57,660 bases of DNA from Clostridium sp. D43t1_170807_H7 (GTDB lineage: Bacteria; Bacillota; Clostridia; Clostridiales; Clostridiaceae). The stretch is from positions 1 to 57,660 of the forward strand of contig NZ_JADNLK010000018.1 in the NCBI RefSeq assembly GCF_015555905.1, in the 5' to 3' direction. The stretch's first letter is position 1; every line of letters begins with the position of its first letter. Made by a program: the position numbers and the translations under genes. Below are positions 1-11,026 of this stretch, in pieces. The notes beneath the pieces are model-generated. The model ran no database searches. It was given only the letters and a program-made list of their open reading frames with translations, and was not told the origin of the DNA.

Positions 1-72
1 GAGCGGGTAGTGGGAATCGAACCCACCTTTCCAGCTTGGAAGGCTGGAGTATTACCGATATACGATACCCGC
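1..72 (-). tRNA. tRNA-Gly (UCC), 3' end cut by window
   Basis: Reading the minus strand, the acceptor stem GCGGGTA (5') pairs with TACCCGC (3'). The anticodon loop CTTCCAA gives anticodon UCC, and the T arm carries GGTTCGATTCC. The discriminator is U, as usual for bacterial tRNA-Gly. It is followed by a C that would begin an encoded CCA, so only the last two bases lie outside the window. Together with the tRNA-Pro 60 bases away it probably belongs to a larger tRNA cluster. Confidence 0.95.
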
Positions 73-132
73 ATATTCCTTATTTAGTTAATCAGATTTA
101 CTCGCAAAAGTCAAGTTCTTTTTTAACTAAAC

Positions 133-208
133 TGGTCGGGGTGACAGGGATCGAACCTGCGACCTCATGGTCCCAAACCACGCGCGCTCCCATCTGCGCC
201 ACACCCCG
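133..208 (-). tRNA. tRNA-Pro (UGG)
   Basis: Minus-strand cloverleaf with acceptor CGGGGTG / CACCCCG, anticodon loop TTTGGGA (anticodon UGG), T arm GGTTCGATCCC, discriminator A and an encoded CCA. It is complete at 76 bases including CCA. Confidence 0.96.
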
Positions 209-305
209 GTAATCACATTGCTACATCTCGCAGCGACAATGATTATTCTACATGATGATTTTTAATACGTCAATACTTTTTTTTAATTTTTTTTATAATT
301 TTATT

Positions 306-782
306 TTATATCTCTTTTATATATACTATTGGCTCTTTATTATCAACTAAATCAATATAACCTAAAGTCTTATCAACTCTACCCATTCCATGTGAAATGC
401 TTCCTGGATTCATCAATATTAAACCATCATATTCCTCAATAATAGGTAAATGAGAATGACCAAATAGAACTATATCTGCTCCTACTTCTTTTCCTCTATA
501 ATAAATAGAATTATATCCATATTTAACACCATATTTGTGTCCGTGACACATAAATATTTTCTTACCTTGAATTTCTATTATTCTTTCTTCTGGATATTTG
601 CCATTACAATCGCAATTTCCTGTAACTGCATATACATCCCCACTGAATCCTTCTGTAATTTCATCTAGGTCATTTTCTCCATCACCTAAAAACAAAAGTA
701 CTTGTGCACTACTTATTTTTTTCTTTATTTTACTTATACTATTTCTATTACCATGAGAATCACTTATAACTGCAATAAGCAC
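306..782 (-). CDS. YfcE/MJ0936-family metallophosphoesterase
   Basis: Predicted divalent-metal phosphodiesterase of 158 residues. All family motifs are visible in order: DSHGN near the N-terminus, GDGEND, GNCD, CHGHKYG, FGHSHLP (the GHxH metal motif) and NPGS. I chose a GTG start at 782. The strong site AAAGGA directly abuts an upstream ATG at 791, which leaves no spacing, but lies about 8 bases from the GTG. The gene is downstream of rph-rdgB on the same strand, separated by about 160 bases of repeat and terminator. In many Firmicutes rph, rdgB and a yfcE-like gene are neighbours, which fits. The substrate is not evident. Confidence 0.85.
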   Translation of the reverse strand: MLIAVISDSHGNRNSISKIKKKISSAQVLLFLGDGENDLDEITEGFSGDVYAVTGNCDCNGKYPEERIIEIQGKKIFMCHGHKYGVKYGYNSIYYRGKEVGADIVLFGHSHLPIIEEYDGLILMNPGSISHGMGRVDKTLGYIDLVDNKEPIVYIKEI

Positions 783-835
783 TATAATCATCCTTTCATT
801 TATAAATATAACTAAATTACCAAGCAACTTCTTTA

Positions 836-945
836 GTTAGGAGTTAGTAGTTTATGTAGAAACTCCTATTGTCGTTTCTACATAATATATCTTTTTAAAT
901 TCAGTTCAACTGAATTTATTTATTAACTACTAACTACTAACTCAT
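836..945. repeat. Nested inverted-repeat intergenic element
   Basis: About 110 bases between the phosphoesterase and rdgB form nested inverted repeats. The outer arms are GAGTTAGTAGTT and AACTACTAACTACTAACTC. An inner hairpin is GTAGAAAC / GTTTCTAC. A near-perfect palindrome has arms AAATTCAGTT and AACTGAATTT around one base. There is no coding capacity. It may be a miniature intergenic repeat typical of clostridia, or debris of one. Confidence 0.5.
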
Positions 946-978
946 AATTGAAAAAAGTGTTTCTCACTTTTTTCAATT
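946..978 (-). terminator. Hairpin after rdgB
   Basis: Perfect 14-bp inverted repeat (AATTGAAAAAAGTG) with a 5-base loop, 10 bases beyond the rdgB stop codon. The U-rich part lies within the stem, so it could also be bidirectional. It is probably the terminator of the rph-rdgB unit. Confidence 0.6.
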
Positions 979-988
979 ATACTCTTTA

Positions 989-1591
989 TTAAATTAATAT
1001 CTCTTTAAGTTTTTTAAGGGCATTTCCTCTATGAGATATTGCATTTTTTTCTTCTGGTGTCACTTCTCCAAATGTTTTATTGAATCCTTTATAGAAGAAT
1101 AATGGATCATATCCAAATCCACCCTCTGTTTTTATCTCTTCTATAATATAGCCCTCAACTTCACCCCTTACAGTTTTAACATTACCATCTTCAAATACTA
1201 CCGCTATTACACAAACGAATCTAGCACTTCTCTCATCACCTTTAAAAGCCTTCATTTCTTCTAATAGCTTAATATTATTATTATGATCATTTCCATGTTC
1301 ACCAGCATATCTAGCTGAATATACTCCAGGTGCTCCATTTAAACAATCTACCTCTAACCCAGAATCATCTGATAAAACTATAAAGTTACTTTCACCCTTA
1401 TTTAATAAATATTGATGTATTTCCATCGCTTTCTTTTTAGCATTTTCTTCAAAAGTTAAACCATCTTCTTCAACTTCTATATCAATAGCCATATCCTTTA
1501 ATGAATAAACTTCATAAGGACATCCTTTAAGTATTTCTTTTATTTCTTTTATTTTCTTTAAATTATTACTAGCTAAAATTATTTTTTTCAT
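989..1591 (-). CDS. rdgB: XTP/dITP diphosphatase (RdgB/HAM1 family)
   Basis: Removes non-canonical purine nucleotides (XTP, ITP, dITP) from the pool by hydrolysis to the monophosphate and pyrophosphate. The 200-residue protein starts KKIILASNN (family motif S/T-x-N-x-x-K). It contains the DDSGLEVD loop, the segment GAPGVYSARYAG and the C-terminal FGYDPLF ... SHRGNAL signature. The start is ATG at 1591, with AGGTGAG as ribosome site located inside the end of rph. The two genes overlap functionally (rph stop at 1593), which indicates translational coupling. Confidence 0.95.
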   Translation of the reverse strand: MKKIILASNNLKKIKEIKEILKGCPYEVYSLKDMAIDIEVEEDGLTFEENAKKKAMEIHQYLLNKGESNFIVLSDDSGLEVDCLNGAPGVYSARYAGEHGNDHNNNIKLLEEMKAFKGDERSARFVCVIAVVFEDGNVKTVRGEVEGYIIEEIKTEGGFGYDPLFFYKGFNKTFGEVTPEEKNAISHRGNALKKLKEILI

Positions 1592-1592
1592 A

Positions 1593-2336
1593 CTACTCAC
1601 CTGTTCCAATCCATAAAGAATCCATTTTTAAACATTCTTTTTGTAATTGAATCATTTGTTTTATTCCCTTTTCAGCTAAATCTAATAATTCATCTAATTC
1701 TTTTCTATTAAATGGTGCCTCTTCTCCTGTACCTTGAATTTCTACGAATTCACCCTCATCTGTTCCAATAACATTCATATCAACTCTCGCTGTTGAATCC
1801 TCTTCATAACATAAATCAAGCAACTTTTCTTCTCCAACAATACCTACACTTGTTGCACATAAAAATTTTCTAATAGGATAAACTTTAAATGGTCTTTGTT
1901 TGTGAAGCTTATTCATAGCATCAACTAATGCAACAAAAGCACCACAAATAGAAGTAGTTCTTGTTCCACCATCTGCTTGAATTACATCACAATCTATCCA
2001 AATAGTTTTTTCTCCTAATGCTTTTAAATCTACAACAGATCTTAATGCTCTACCTATCAATCTTTGTATCTCCATAGTTCTACCATCAACCTTTAGTCTT
2101 GATATATCTCTAGGTTTTCTTGTTGAAGTAGAACGCGGAAGCATATTATATTCTGCTGTTATCCACCCTTCTCCTGTACCTTTTAAAAAGGGAGGAACTT
2201 TCTCTTCTATTGATGCAGTACAAATTACCTTAGTATCCCCAACTTCAATTAAAACTGATCCCTCTGCATGTTTTATATAATTTCTAGTTATTTTTGCCTG
2301 TCTAACTTGGTCATTCTTTCTTCCGTCACTTCTCAT
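1593..2336 (-). CDS. rph: Ribonuclease PH
   Basis: Phosphorolytic 3'-5' exoribonuclease that trims tRNA 3' ends. The 247 residues are family length. It opens RSDGR, followed by [18 protein letters not shown], the [20 protein letters not shown] segment (here [16 protein letters not shown]), [18 protein letters not shown] and a C-terminal [27 protein letters not shown] gives a strong start. It is the first gene of an operon with rdgB. The promoter would lie in the 110-base divergent gap shared with the plus-strand gene at 2460. Confidence 0.96.
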   Translation of the reverse strand: MRSDGRKNDQVRQAKITRNYIKHAEGSVLIEVGDTKVICTASIEEKVPPFLKGTGEGWITAEYNMLPRSTSTRKPRDISRLKVDGRTMEIQRLIGRALRSVVDLKALGEKTIWIDCDVIQADGGTRTTSICGAFVALVDAMNKLHKQRPFKVYPIRKFLCATSVGIVGEEKLLDLCYEEDSTARVDMNVIGTDEGEFVEIQGTGEEAPFNRKELDELLDLAEKGIKQMIQLQKECLKMDSLWIGTGE

Positions 2337-2459
2337 TTATAATTCCTCCATTTTAACAACTACTTATATATATAAATTTCTCCTTTTTTTAAAAATAATG
2401 CAACAAATTCTCACTCTATTCATACTATTAATATAAGGATTAATTAAGAGGTGAAAAAT

Positions 2460-4109
2460 TTGAGATATATTGGGCCATTTTTTAGAATGAACAGCCTTTC
2501 CGAAAAGGAAATTAACGGACAACTTTTTTATTTATCTAAAGAAGCAGTAAAAACTATTGTACTAAACTCAAGATGTGGTTTAGTCTCTCAAATAAAAAAG
2601 TATAATAAATTATATTCCTCAATTGATATTACCACAAATAGTAATTTTTCTCCACTATTATGTGTATATAGAAAGGCTTCTCCAACCTTTATTCATAGTA
2701 AAAATTCAAACGGATTTGATGAAGAAACTTTTAAAAAGGAAATCAACCCAGGTACTAATGCATTAATGTCATTATGCCTATTAGAATTATTAGACTACTA
2801 TAGAAGTTTTGAAAATATAGACAAAAATATTTATTCAATAAATGAAATATATAGAAACCTAACAAAGGATCAGCTTGATTTTTATTCAACCCATTTAAGA
2901 AATAGGGAAGGCGTATTTGTAGATAAGAAAAACCTATTAGAAAATAACACTAAAAACTTTAATTTGGTTGATAAAGATAAGAAATTTAAATTTTCTGATC
3001 AAGCATTTATGATGCTTGCATATTATTTATACTCTATAAAGAATCCTAATGATGAATCTTCTGATTCATATAAGGAATTCTCAGAACAAATTTTAAAGAT
3101 GTTTTGTGATTTTAAGGATCAAATTTATGATTGCTCATTAGACGAGGTGTGTAAAGTTCTATTATCATTAAATATTCTCTATAGCTATAATGATAATAAT
3201 AACGATGAATTAAAAGATTTAATTATAGATCTTGCTGATTATGCTATGTGTAAATTCGATGAAAAAGATTATTATATTGATTCATTAGACACGGCTTCTT
3301 TATGTTCTATAGTTTTAACTTTGTCTTATAAACATACAAAAATACTAACCTTTTCAGAAAAGACAACAGAAATTATAAATAGACTATATACGTTATATGA
3401 TGAGGATAAAGGTGCTTTTTATAAGCTTTCTTCAAAGAAAGAAATTAAATATTCATGCTTTGATATTACATTCTATATTTTAGCTTTTATTATTTATCAA
3501 AGCATAATTAATAATTCTAATGAATATAAAGTTATGATATCTACAATATATAAAAAATTTATTATTAATTCTGGTCTAATAACAAGCTGGCCAGAAGCTC
3601 CAACTTTAGATGATTATGAAAGATATCGTGGATTTAGTTTAAATTCTAATGACATGGTTGATGAAAGCTACTTTAGAATGCCTAATATCCCTACTCCCGA
3701 GAGTACTGGCAACGCGCCTATATTCAATAAATATATAACTTACAACAAACGTAAAGACTCTTTTTCTATTAGTAAAAATACATTCGATAGCTATAGAAAT
3801 TTCTTAAATTTCTTTTTACTTATTCATTTTTTTAAAAATGAATATATGGATGAATTAGGTTTACTAGAAGATAGAACTAATCCTATTTCTGAAGTTAATT
3901 CATTACAAGAAGATTCAATTGATGATGTTAAATCTACTTCTGATATAACTATTGAAACCGAAGATATTATTGGAAGTCCTGTTAATGCTTCTATCGAAGT
4001 CATTGACATTATGCCTGAAGAAGTAACAATTAATGAAGAAGTTAAAGAAATACCTGCAAAAAACGTAGATACATCTAATGCAGATACCATAGAATCTGAT
4101 AAAGATTAA
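2460..4109 (+). CDS. Conserved clostridial-type protein of unknown function
   Basis: I do not recognise this 549-residue protein. The start is probably TTG at 2460, because GAGGTG sits 6 bases upstream; an in-frame GTG at 2451 lies inside that ribosome site. There is no signal peptide or clear membrane segment. The body is largely helical with paired-helix periodicity (LLELLDYYRSF, AFMMLAYYLYS, LLSLNILYSY, SIVLTLSYKHTK), suggestive of an alpha/alpha repeat fold. The last 70 residues are acidic, low-complexity and rich in E, D, I and S (EEVTINEEVKEIP). It is divergent from rph and convergent with the solute-binding protein gene. Confidence 0.7.
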   Translation: MRYIGPFFRMNSLSEKEINGQLFYLSKEAVKTIVLNSRCGLVSQIKKYNKLYSSIDITTNSNFSPLLCVYRKASPTFIHSKNSNGFDEETFKKEINPGTNALMSLCLLELLDYYRSFENIDKNIYSINEIYRNLTKDQLDFYSTHLRNREGVFVDKKNLLENNTKNFNLVDKDKKFKFSDQAFMMLAYYLYSIKNPNDESSDSYKEFSEQILKMFCDFKDQIYDCSLDEVCKVLLSLNILYSYNDNNNDELKDLIIDLADYAMCKFDEKDYYIDSLDTASLCSIVLTLSYKHTKILTFSEKTTEIINRLYTLYDEDKGAFYKLSSKKEIKYSCFDITFYILAFIIYQSIINNSNEYKVMISTIYKKFIINSGLITSWPEAPTLDDYERYRGFSLNSNDMVDESYFRMPNIPTPESTGNAPIFNKYITYNKRKDSFSISKNTFDSYRNFLNFFLLIHFFKNEYMDELGLLEDRTNPISEVNSLQEDSIDDVKSTSDITIETEDIIGSPVNASIEVIDIMPEEVTINEEVKEIPAKNVDTSNADTIESDKD

Positions 4110-4140
4110 TTAAATATTAGTTTACTCAAAATAGAAGGAC

Positions 4141-4186
4141 AATCAAGGAACTATGTTTATTCCTTGGTTATTCCTTTTATTTTTTT
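4141..4186 (+). terminator. Terminator of the 2460-4109 gene
   Basis: Stem AATCAAGGAA / TTCCTTGGTT (one G-T pair) with a 9-base loop, followed by a T-rich run (CCTTTTATTTTTTT). It lies in the 67-base gap between convergent genes. Confidence 0.75.
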
Positions 4187-5670
4187 ATACTTTTAAAGTC
4201 TATATTGCCATTTCCATCTAATATACTGCTATCAACAGTACTATCAACAGCTATTGTATTATTATAAAATAATAATGGTAGTATCCTATAATTATTAAAT
4301 AAGTCTTCCTCTATTTCTGCAAATAACTCTTCCTTTTCAGCCTTTGAGTTTGAATTATTTATCATTTCTCTTTGCTCTTTTGGAATAAAACTAGAAATAG
4401 TATTTAAAAGTTGCTCATCATCATCTAATTTTGCATAAACATTAACTAATGCAATATCATAGTAATTTTTTTCACTAATTAAATTCATATCTTCTTCTGA
4501 TAATAAATTAGCTACAATTGTAATATCAGTATTATTATTAAACCAACTATATATATAGCTAGTTATATCTTTATTTTCAAGACTTTCTTTAGCTACTAGA
4601 ACTATCTTAGATGGCATAGTTATGTCTTTTTCAGTATTTACCATAACATTTCTACTTTGAAGCTTAGTTAAATCATCTTTATTTTCTCTGAAATAACTGC
4701 ACTCTGCTAATTCAACTAATATATTGTTTTGATTTTGATATTCCTCTATAGCTTCATTTACTAACCTATAAATTTCATTTTTTACCTCATTAGAAAAATT
4801 TGAATTATTTATATTAAAAGCTAAATATAATGCTTCATTTGACGGAGACTCAACTAGCTTTCCCTCCTTTTTTAATCTTTCTAATTGACTTTTAGGTGGG
4901 TTAATTACAATGTCTCTATTTCCTATTTCAAATGATGCCAATGCTAAATCTTCACTATCATCCTTAACTAAATGTATTGTTTGTGCCAACTCTACACTAG
5001 ACTTATCGCTTCTTTTTAGCATAACTTCACTTTCATTTATACTGTCAATGTAATAATCTCCAGAATAAGGAATATTATTGTAATTCAAAGCTATATCTTC
5101 CCAAAACAAAACATCCTTCCTTAATCTATATTGTGGCTTTGTTAATTCTTCTATAAATCCATCATCCTTTGAATTTAATCTTATTTTTATATTATTTTCA
5201 TCAAAAGTAATTGCAACTGTCCCACTGAAGCTTTTATTACTTTCTAAATACTCTTTTACTCCAAAAACATTTAATAATGCTGATATTTCATTATCCTCTG
5301 TAATTACTTCTCTAAAAAATGAGACAATATTTTCTGGTGTTATCTTATTTCCATCACTCCAATATGCATCATCTCTTATTTTAAAAACATATTCTAATCC
5401 ATCATCATTCACTTCATAACTTTCTGCTAATGAAGGTTGTATATTTCCATCGGAATCAAGTTCTACTAATCCCTTACTAGTTGCACAAACTATATCCTGT
5501 TGCCTTTTATCTAAATCTCCTATAGATTTTAAATTTGTTGGTATACTATTTATTGAATAAACAATATCGGCAGTATTATTTGAAGCTTGTTGTGGAGTTC
5601 TATCTATAAAACTCAATAAAATAATTATGGTTATAATCGAAATAGAAATAGTTAATATTATTTTTTTCAA
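4177..5670 (-). CDS. Extracellular solute-binding protein family 5 (OppA/DppA-like), membrane-anchored
   Basis: 497 residues with the SBP_bac_5 fold signature: an early LVELDSDGNIQPSLAESYEV segment, then FKIRDDAYWSDGNKITPENIV. These are characteristic of peptide/nickel ABC-importer binding proteins. The N-terminus (residues 4-24, IILTISISIITIIILLSFI) is a signal or anchor helix without a lipobox cysteine, unusual for a Gram-positive binding protein. No permease or ATPase genes are nearby, and the sequence is divergent after the first 150 residues. It could be an orphan receptor or a peptide-binding accessory protein. The ligand is unknown. Confidence 0.75.
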   Translation of the reverse strand: MKKIILTISISIITIIILLSFIDRTPQQASNNTADIVYSINSIPTNLKSIGDLDKRQQDIVCATSKGLVELDSDGNIQPSLAESYEVNDDGLEYVFKIRDDAYWSDGNKITPENIVSFFREVITEDNEISALLNVFGVKEYLESNKSFSGTVAITFDENNIKIRLNSKDDGFIEELTKPQYRLRKDVLFWEDIALNYNNIPYSGDYYIDSINESEVMLKRSDKSSVELAQTIHLVKDDSEDLALASFEIGNRDIVINPPKSQLERLKKEGKLVESPSNEALYLAFNINNSNFSNEVKNEIYRLVNEAIEEYQNQNNILVELAECSYFRENKDDLTKLQSRNVMVNTEKDITMPSKIVLVAKESLENKDITSYIYSWFNNNTDITIVANLLSEEDMNLISEKNYYDIALVNVYAKLDDDEQLLNTISSFIPKEQREMINNSNSKAEKEELFAEIEEDLFNNYRILPLLFYNNTIAVDSTVDSSILDGNGNIDFKSIKK

Positions 5671-5780
5671 ATTAATTTCCCCTTTCTACATACTTTTTTA
5701 TAATTATAGACATAATTATAAAGAATTAATCCTTTAAAATATAAGTTAATATTTTTTATAGCATTATTTCCAATTTATGA

Positions 5781-5937
5781 TATAATCATTTAAGTAAGAT
5801 TCAAAATTTTATATTTTGTCAATCGAACTTGCCTGAAGCTCCAAATTTTCAATTTGGCTAGCTGAAGGTACACTTTAATGTACTTATCGTATAAAAAAGA
5901 TGAGTTTCCTTTTATAAACTTATGGAGGTACTAAAAC
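5781..5937 (+). promoter_or_regulatory. Extended -10 promoter and structured 5' leader of unknown class
   Basis: An extended -10 box (TGATATAAT, hexamer 5781-5786) precedes a 145-base untranslated leader. Helices in order: CAAAAT / ATTTTG (about 5803-5820, extendable by GATT / AATC), AGCTCCAAAT / ATTTGG-CT-AGCT, GTACA / TGTAC, and GAGTTT / AAACTT immediately before the ribosome site. The motif CTGAAG occurs just before both the second and third hairpins. I cannot assign it to a known riboswitch family. The last hairpin could control access to the GGAGG at about 5923. Confidence 0.45.
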
Positions 5938-6222
5938 ATGACAACTGCACTGCAAGTAGTTCAAATAATTTTCCAATCAGTAGCTATTATTTTTATGATT
6001 TGCTTTATGTTTATTGGAATATGGTCTTTCATAGCTTTTCTTAAAATGGCTAAAAACCAACGAATTCAAACTTTTTTACTTGAAAAAATAAATAAAAGTA
6101 TTTCATCACTTGAAAAAGTAACAACTAAAGATGAACCTTCTTTAGATACAGATTTTTTAATGGAAAATTTAACACCTAATGAAGATAATAATATTATAAA
6201 ATTTGATGATAATATAAATTAA
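5938..6222 (+). CDS. Small single-pass membrane protein, unknown function
   Basis: 94 residues. Residues 5-36 form one hydrophobic helix (VVQIIFQSVAIIFMICFMFIG onward to FIAFLKMAK). A basic, then acidic cytoplasmic tail follows, with a short amphipathic stretch (FLLEKINKSISSLEKV). ATGGAGG lies 10 bases ahead of the ATG. It is a monocistronic gene with its own promoter, long leader and terminator. I do not recognise a family. Confidence 0.7.
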   Translation: MTTALQVVQIIFQSVAIIFMICFMFIGIWSFIAFLKMAKNQRIQTFLLEKINKSISSLEKVTTKDEPSLDTDFLMENLTPNEDNNIIKFDDNIN

Positions 6223-6262
6223 AAAAGCAGTTACAAATAACCCTTATTTGTAACTGCTTTTT
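6222..6262. terminator. Bidirectional terminator
   Basis: Perfect 19-bp inverted repeat (AAAAAGCAGTTACAAATAA) around CCC, with A and T runs on the two sides. It lies between the convergent small membrane gene and ligA and can serve both. Confidence 0.92.
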
Positions 6263-6302
6263 AATTAATATCTTAGGATAATATTCATTATTAATTAATC
6301 CA

Positions 6303-8288
<1,986 letters not shown>

Positions 8289-8320
8289 TCAATTTTTCCT
8301 TTCTTTATTAAAAATTTAAA

Positions 8321-8375
8321 AGTGATAAGCTAAGAGTTTAATCTTGAGCCTCCCACTTATCACTTATAACTCTTA
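8321..8375 (-). terminator. Inverted repeat between pcrA and ligA
   Basis: AGTGATAAG / CTTATCACT and, interleaved with it, TAAGAGTT / AACTCTTA. The two helices are mutually exclusive or pseudoknot-like. On the minus strand the first helix ends in CACTTTTAAATTTTT, so it may attenuate transcription between pcrA and ligA. The motifs recall the 836-945 element. Confidence 0.45.
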
Positions 8376-10700
8376 TAAAAGCTCTAGTTTTGCCATTGAT
8401 AACATTAGCATTTTTACTCCTTGTTGATTAAATGCTATTGTTAATTTTTTATCTCCATTTACATCTGATACTGCAACTATTGTTCCCTCACCAAATTTAT
8501 CATGTTTAACTTTTCTTCCAATTGTAGCTTCTGCTGCAGTCATTTTAGATGTTGCTGCTACTTCATTTGATATTGAACTTGATCTATTTGCTCCACCAAA
8601 ATTCCTATTCTCAAATGTTCCATAATTACTTCTTAAACTATGTGGATTGCTATAAGATGGCTTAAATCTACCATTTACTGTTCTAGCTCCTGAAGCTGAC
8701 GTTACATCTTTGCTATCACCAGTAATTGTAACGTATTCTCTAAGTTCAGGTTTAATTTCAGAAATAAAGTCTGATTGAGGATAAGCAACCGTTCTACCAA
8801 ATACCCTTCTAACTTCAGCAGAAGTCATAAATAAGGTTTCTTTAGCTCTAGTTATACCAACATAGCAAAGTCTTCTTGATTCTTCCATCTCAGCATCACT
8901 ATTAAATGAAGCTTGACCTGGGAATATTCCATTTTCCATACCAACCATAAATACTACTGGGAACTCTAATCCCTTTGCACTATGAATAGTCATTAGAACA
9001 ACAGTACCATTTTCATCCTCTTCATCATCAAGCTTATCTGTATCTTGAACAAGAGAAACCTTTTCTAGGTAAGCTTCTAATTGTGTCTTATTTATATCAA
9101 ATTCACTTGATCCTGCCGCTTTTTCTTTTTCATAATTTTTCTCAAAATCAACGGCGTCAGATACAAGTTCCTTTAAGTTTTCTATTCTACTCTTATCTTC
9201 AATTTGTTTTGAAGCTTCAAGTTCTTTAATATACCCTGTATCTTCTAAAATTGTCTCAATTAAATGTGATACTGGTACAGTTTCAGAAATCATCATTAGA
9301 TTTTCCATAAGCTCCATAAACTTTTCAATCCCTGCGCAATTTCTAGCAGTTAATGTTGGAATAGTTCTAACTTCTGATAATGCATCCCATAAAGGTAATT
9401 CATAACTTTCAGCAAAATCTAAAACCTTTTGTATAGTTGCATCTCCTATTCCTCTCTTAGGAACATTTATTATTCTTCTCAAAGCTATACTATCAGAAGG
9501 GTTAACTAGAACTTTTAAATAACTTAACATATCTTTAATTTCTTTTCTGTCATAGAACTTAGTTCCACCAACAATTTTATAAGCTATTGCTGCTCTTCTC
9601 AAACTTTCTTCAAATATACGTGACTGAGCATTAGTTCTGTAAAGTATAGCAAAATCTTTATATTGTTTATTTTGCTCTTTCTTTATTTTTTCTATTTGAT
9701 TAGCTACGAATGTACCTTCATCTCCATCTGAATATGCTCTATATACTTTAACCTTATTACCAGAATCTTGTTCTGTTCTTAGAACCTTACTTTTTCTATT
9801 TGAATTATTTACTATAACAACGTTAGCCGCATTTAATATATTAGCTTTTGAACGATAATTTTGCTCAAGCTTTATTACTTTTGCATCTGGATAATCCTTC
9901 TCAAAGCCAAGAATATTTTTAATATCAGCACCACGCCATTGATAAATGCACTGGTCATCATCCCCTACAACACAAATATTTCTATGTTTTGCTGCAAGTA
10001 ATGTTACAAGCTCATATTGAGCTCCATTAGTATCTTGATACTCATCTACCATAATATATTGGAATTTTCTTTGATAAAATTCTAATGTTTCTGGATTCTT
10101 TTTAAATAATTCTACTGTCTTACAAATTAAATCATCAAAGTCTAAGGCATTATTTTCCTTTAACCTTTTTTGATACATTTTATAAACTTCAGCAATCTTC
10201 TTTTCTCTGAAATTAGATTCATGTTCTCTATAGTAAGAATCAGCACTTTGCATATTATCTTTTGCTCTGCTTATCTTACCCATTATTTCTTGTTCGGTTA
10301 TTTCCTTGTCATTTATATTAAGAATTTTTATGCACTCTTTAATAAGAGTTTTTTGATCTGTTCCATCATATATCGTAAAATTCTTTTTATATCCAAGTTT
10401 CTCTATCTCTCTTCTTAGTATTCTTACACAAGTTGAGTGAAATGTAGATATCCACATGTCATTAGCCTTATCCCCTATAAGTGCCTGAACTCTCTCTTGC
10501 ATCTCTTTAGCTGCTTTATTCGTAAATGTTATTGCTAATATTTTATAAGGAAAAATATTTAAATCTTCTATCATATGAGCCATTCTATGTGTTAAAACTC
10601 TGGTTTTACCTGAACCTGCTCCTGCTAAAATAAGTACAGGCCCCTCTACAGTTACCGCACCTTCATATTGTTCTTTATTAAGTAAAGATTTTAAATCCAA
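8373..10700 (-). CDS. pcrA: ATP-dependent DNA helicase PcrA (UvrD/Rep family)
   Basis: SF1A 3'-5' helicase used in repair and plasmid replication. 775 residues with all motifs: AGAGSGKT (Walker A), TFTNKAA, VDEYQDTN (Walker B), GDDDQCIYQWRGAD, QNYRS, TIHSAKGLEF and VGITRAKE. A C-terminal region with a GRKVKHDKFGEGTI Tudor-like segment contacts RNA polymerase in relatives. The start is TTG at 10700, placed 9 bases after GGGAGG; the nearby ATG is out of frame. ligA follows on the same strand. Confidence 0.96.
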   Translation of the reverse strand: MDLKSLLNKEQYEGAVTVEGPVLILAGAGSGKTRVLTHRMAHMIEDLNIFPYKILAITFTNKAAKEMQERVQALIGDKANDMWISTFHSTCVRILRREIEKLGYKKNFTIYDGTDQKTLIKECIKILNINDKEITEQEIMGKISRAKDNMQSADSYYREHESNFREKKIAEVYKMYQKRLKENNALDFDDLICKTVELFKKNPETLEFYQRKFQYIMVDEYQDTNGAQYELVTLLAAKHRNICVVGDDDQCIYQWRGADIKNILGFEKDYPDAKVIKLEQNYRSKANILNAANVVIVNNSNRKSKVLRTEQDSGNKVKVYRAYSDGDEGTFVANQIEKIKKEQNKQYKDFAILYRTNAQSRIFEESLRRAAIAYKIVGGTKFYDRKEIKDMLSYLKVLVNPSDSIALRRIINVPKRGIGDATIQKVLDFAESYELPLWDALSEVRTIPTLTARNCAGIEKFMELMENLMMISETVPVSHLIETILEDTGYIKELEASKQIEDKSRIENLKELVSDAVDFEKNYEKEKAAGSSEFDINKTQLEAYLEKVSLVQDTDKLDDEEDENGTVVLMTIHSAKGLEFPVVFMVGMENGIFPGQASFNSDAEMEESRRLCYVGITRAKETLFMTSAEVRRVFGRTVAYPQSDFISEIKPELREYVTITGDSKDVTSASGARTVNGRFKPSYSNPHSLRSNYGTFENRNFGGANRSSSISNEVAATSKMTAAEATIGRKVKHDKFGEGTIVAVSDVNGDKKLTIAFNQQGVKMLMLSMAKLELL

Positions 10701-10930
10701 AAGAACATCCTCCCTTCATTTTCACGACTAAACTATATCTTTTAATCGAACATACAATCTATATAAAAATTATTATAACATAGTTAGTATATATTATTAC
10801 CATAATTAATTAAATTTAAAAAACCTATTATAATAGAGACTAATATAATAAACCGTATTTAATTAGTGCCCTTTAACAAATTATATAAAATATCTTAACG
10901 AAATCGTTTACCATCTTTATTTTTGAACGC
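10701..10930. other. pcrA upstream region
   Basis: AT-rich non-coding DNA between the small-RNA terminator and pcrA. On the minus strand there is a TATAAT at about 10774-10779 that could serve pcrA, without a clear -35 box. Two short palindromes are present (CTATTATAATAG near 10835 and AACGAAATCGTT at 10897-10908). I see no gene. Confidence 0.4.
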
Positions 10931-11020
10931 AAAAAAACGCAACCCTTGGGGCCAGGTTGCGCTTCAGCAATAAGCAATAAATAAAAAGGGGGCTATTTAA
11001 TTCCTTTTATTTATCCTTGC
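10931..11020 (-). ncRNA. Candidate small RNA with C-rich loops
   Basis: About 90 bases with its own promoter and intrinsic terminator and no reading frame. The 5' hairpin pairs GATAAATAAAAGG with CCTTTTTATTTATT, leaving a loop that contains AATAGCCC. The 3' hairpin has stem CGCAACC / GGTTGCG, loop TGGCCCCAAG, then seven Us. Two exposed C-rich loops are typical of trans-acting RNAs that pair with Shine-Dalgarno sequences, as known for RsaE/RoxS of other Firmicutes, but the sequence is not one of those. It lies between rsuA and pcrA. Confidence 0.6.
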
Positions 11021-11026
11021 ATTAAT

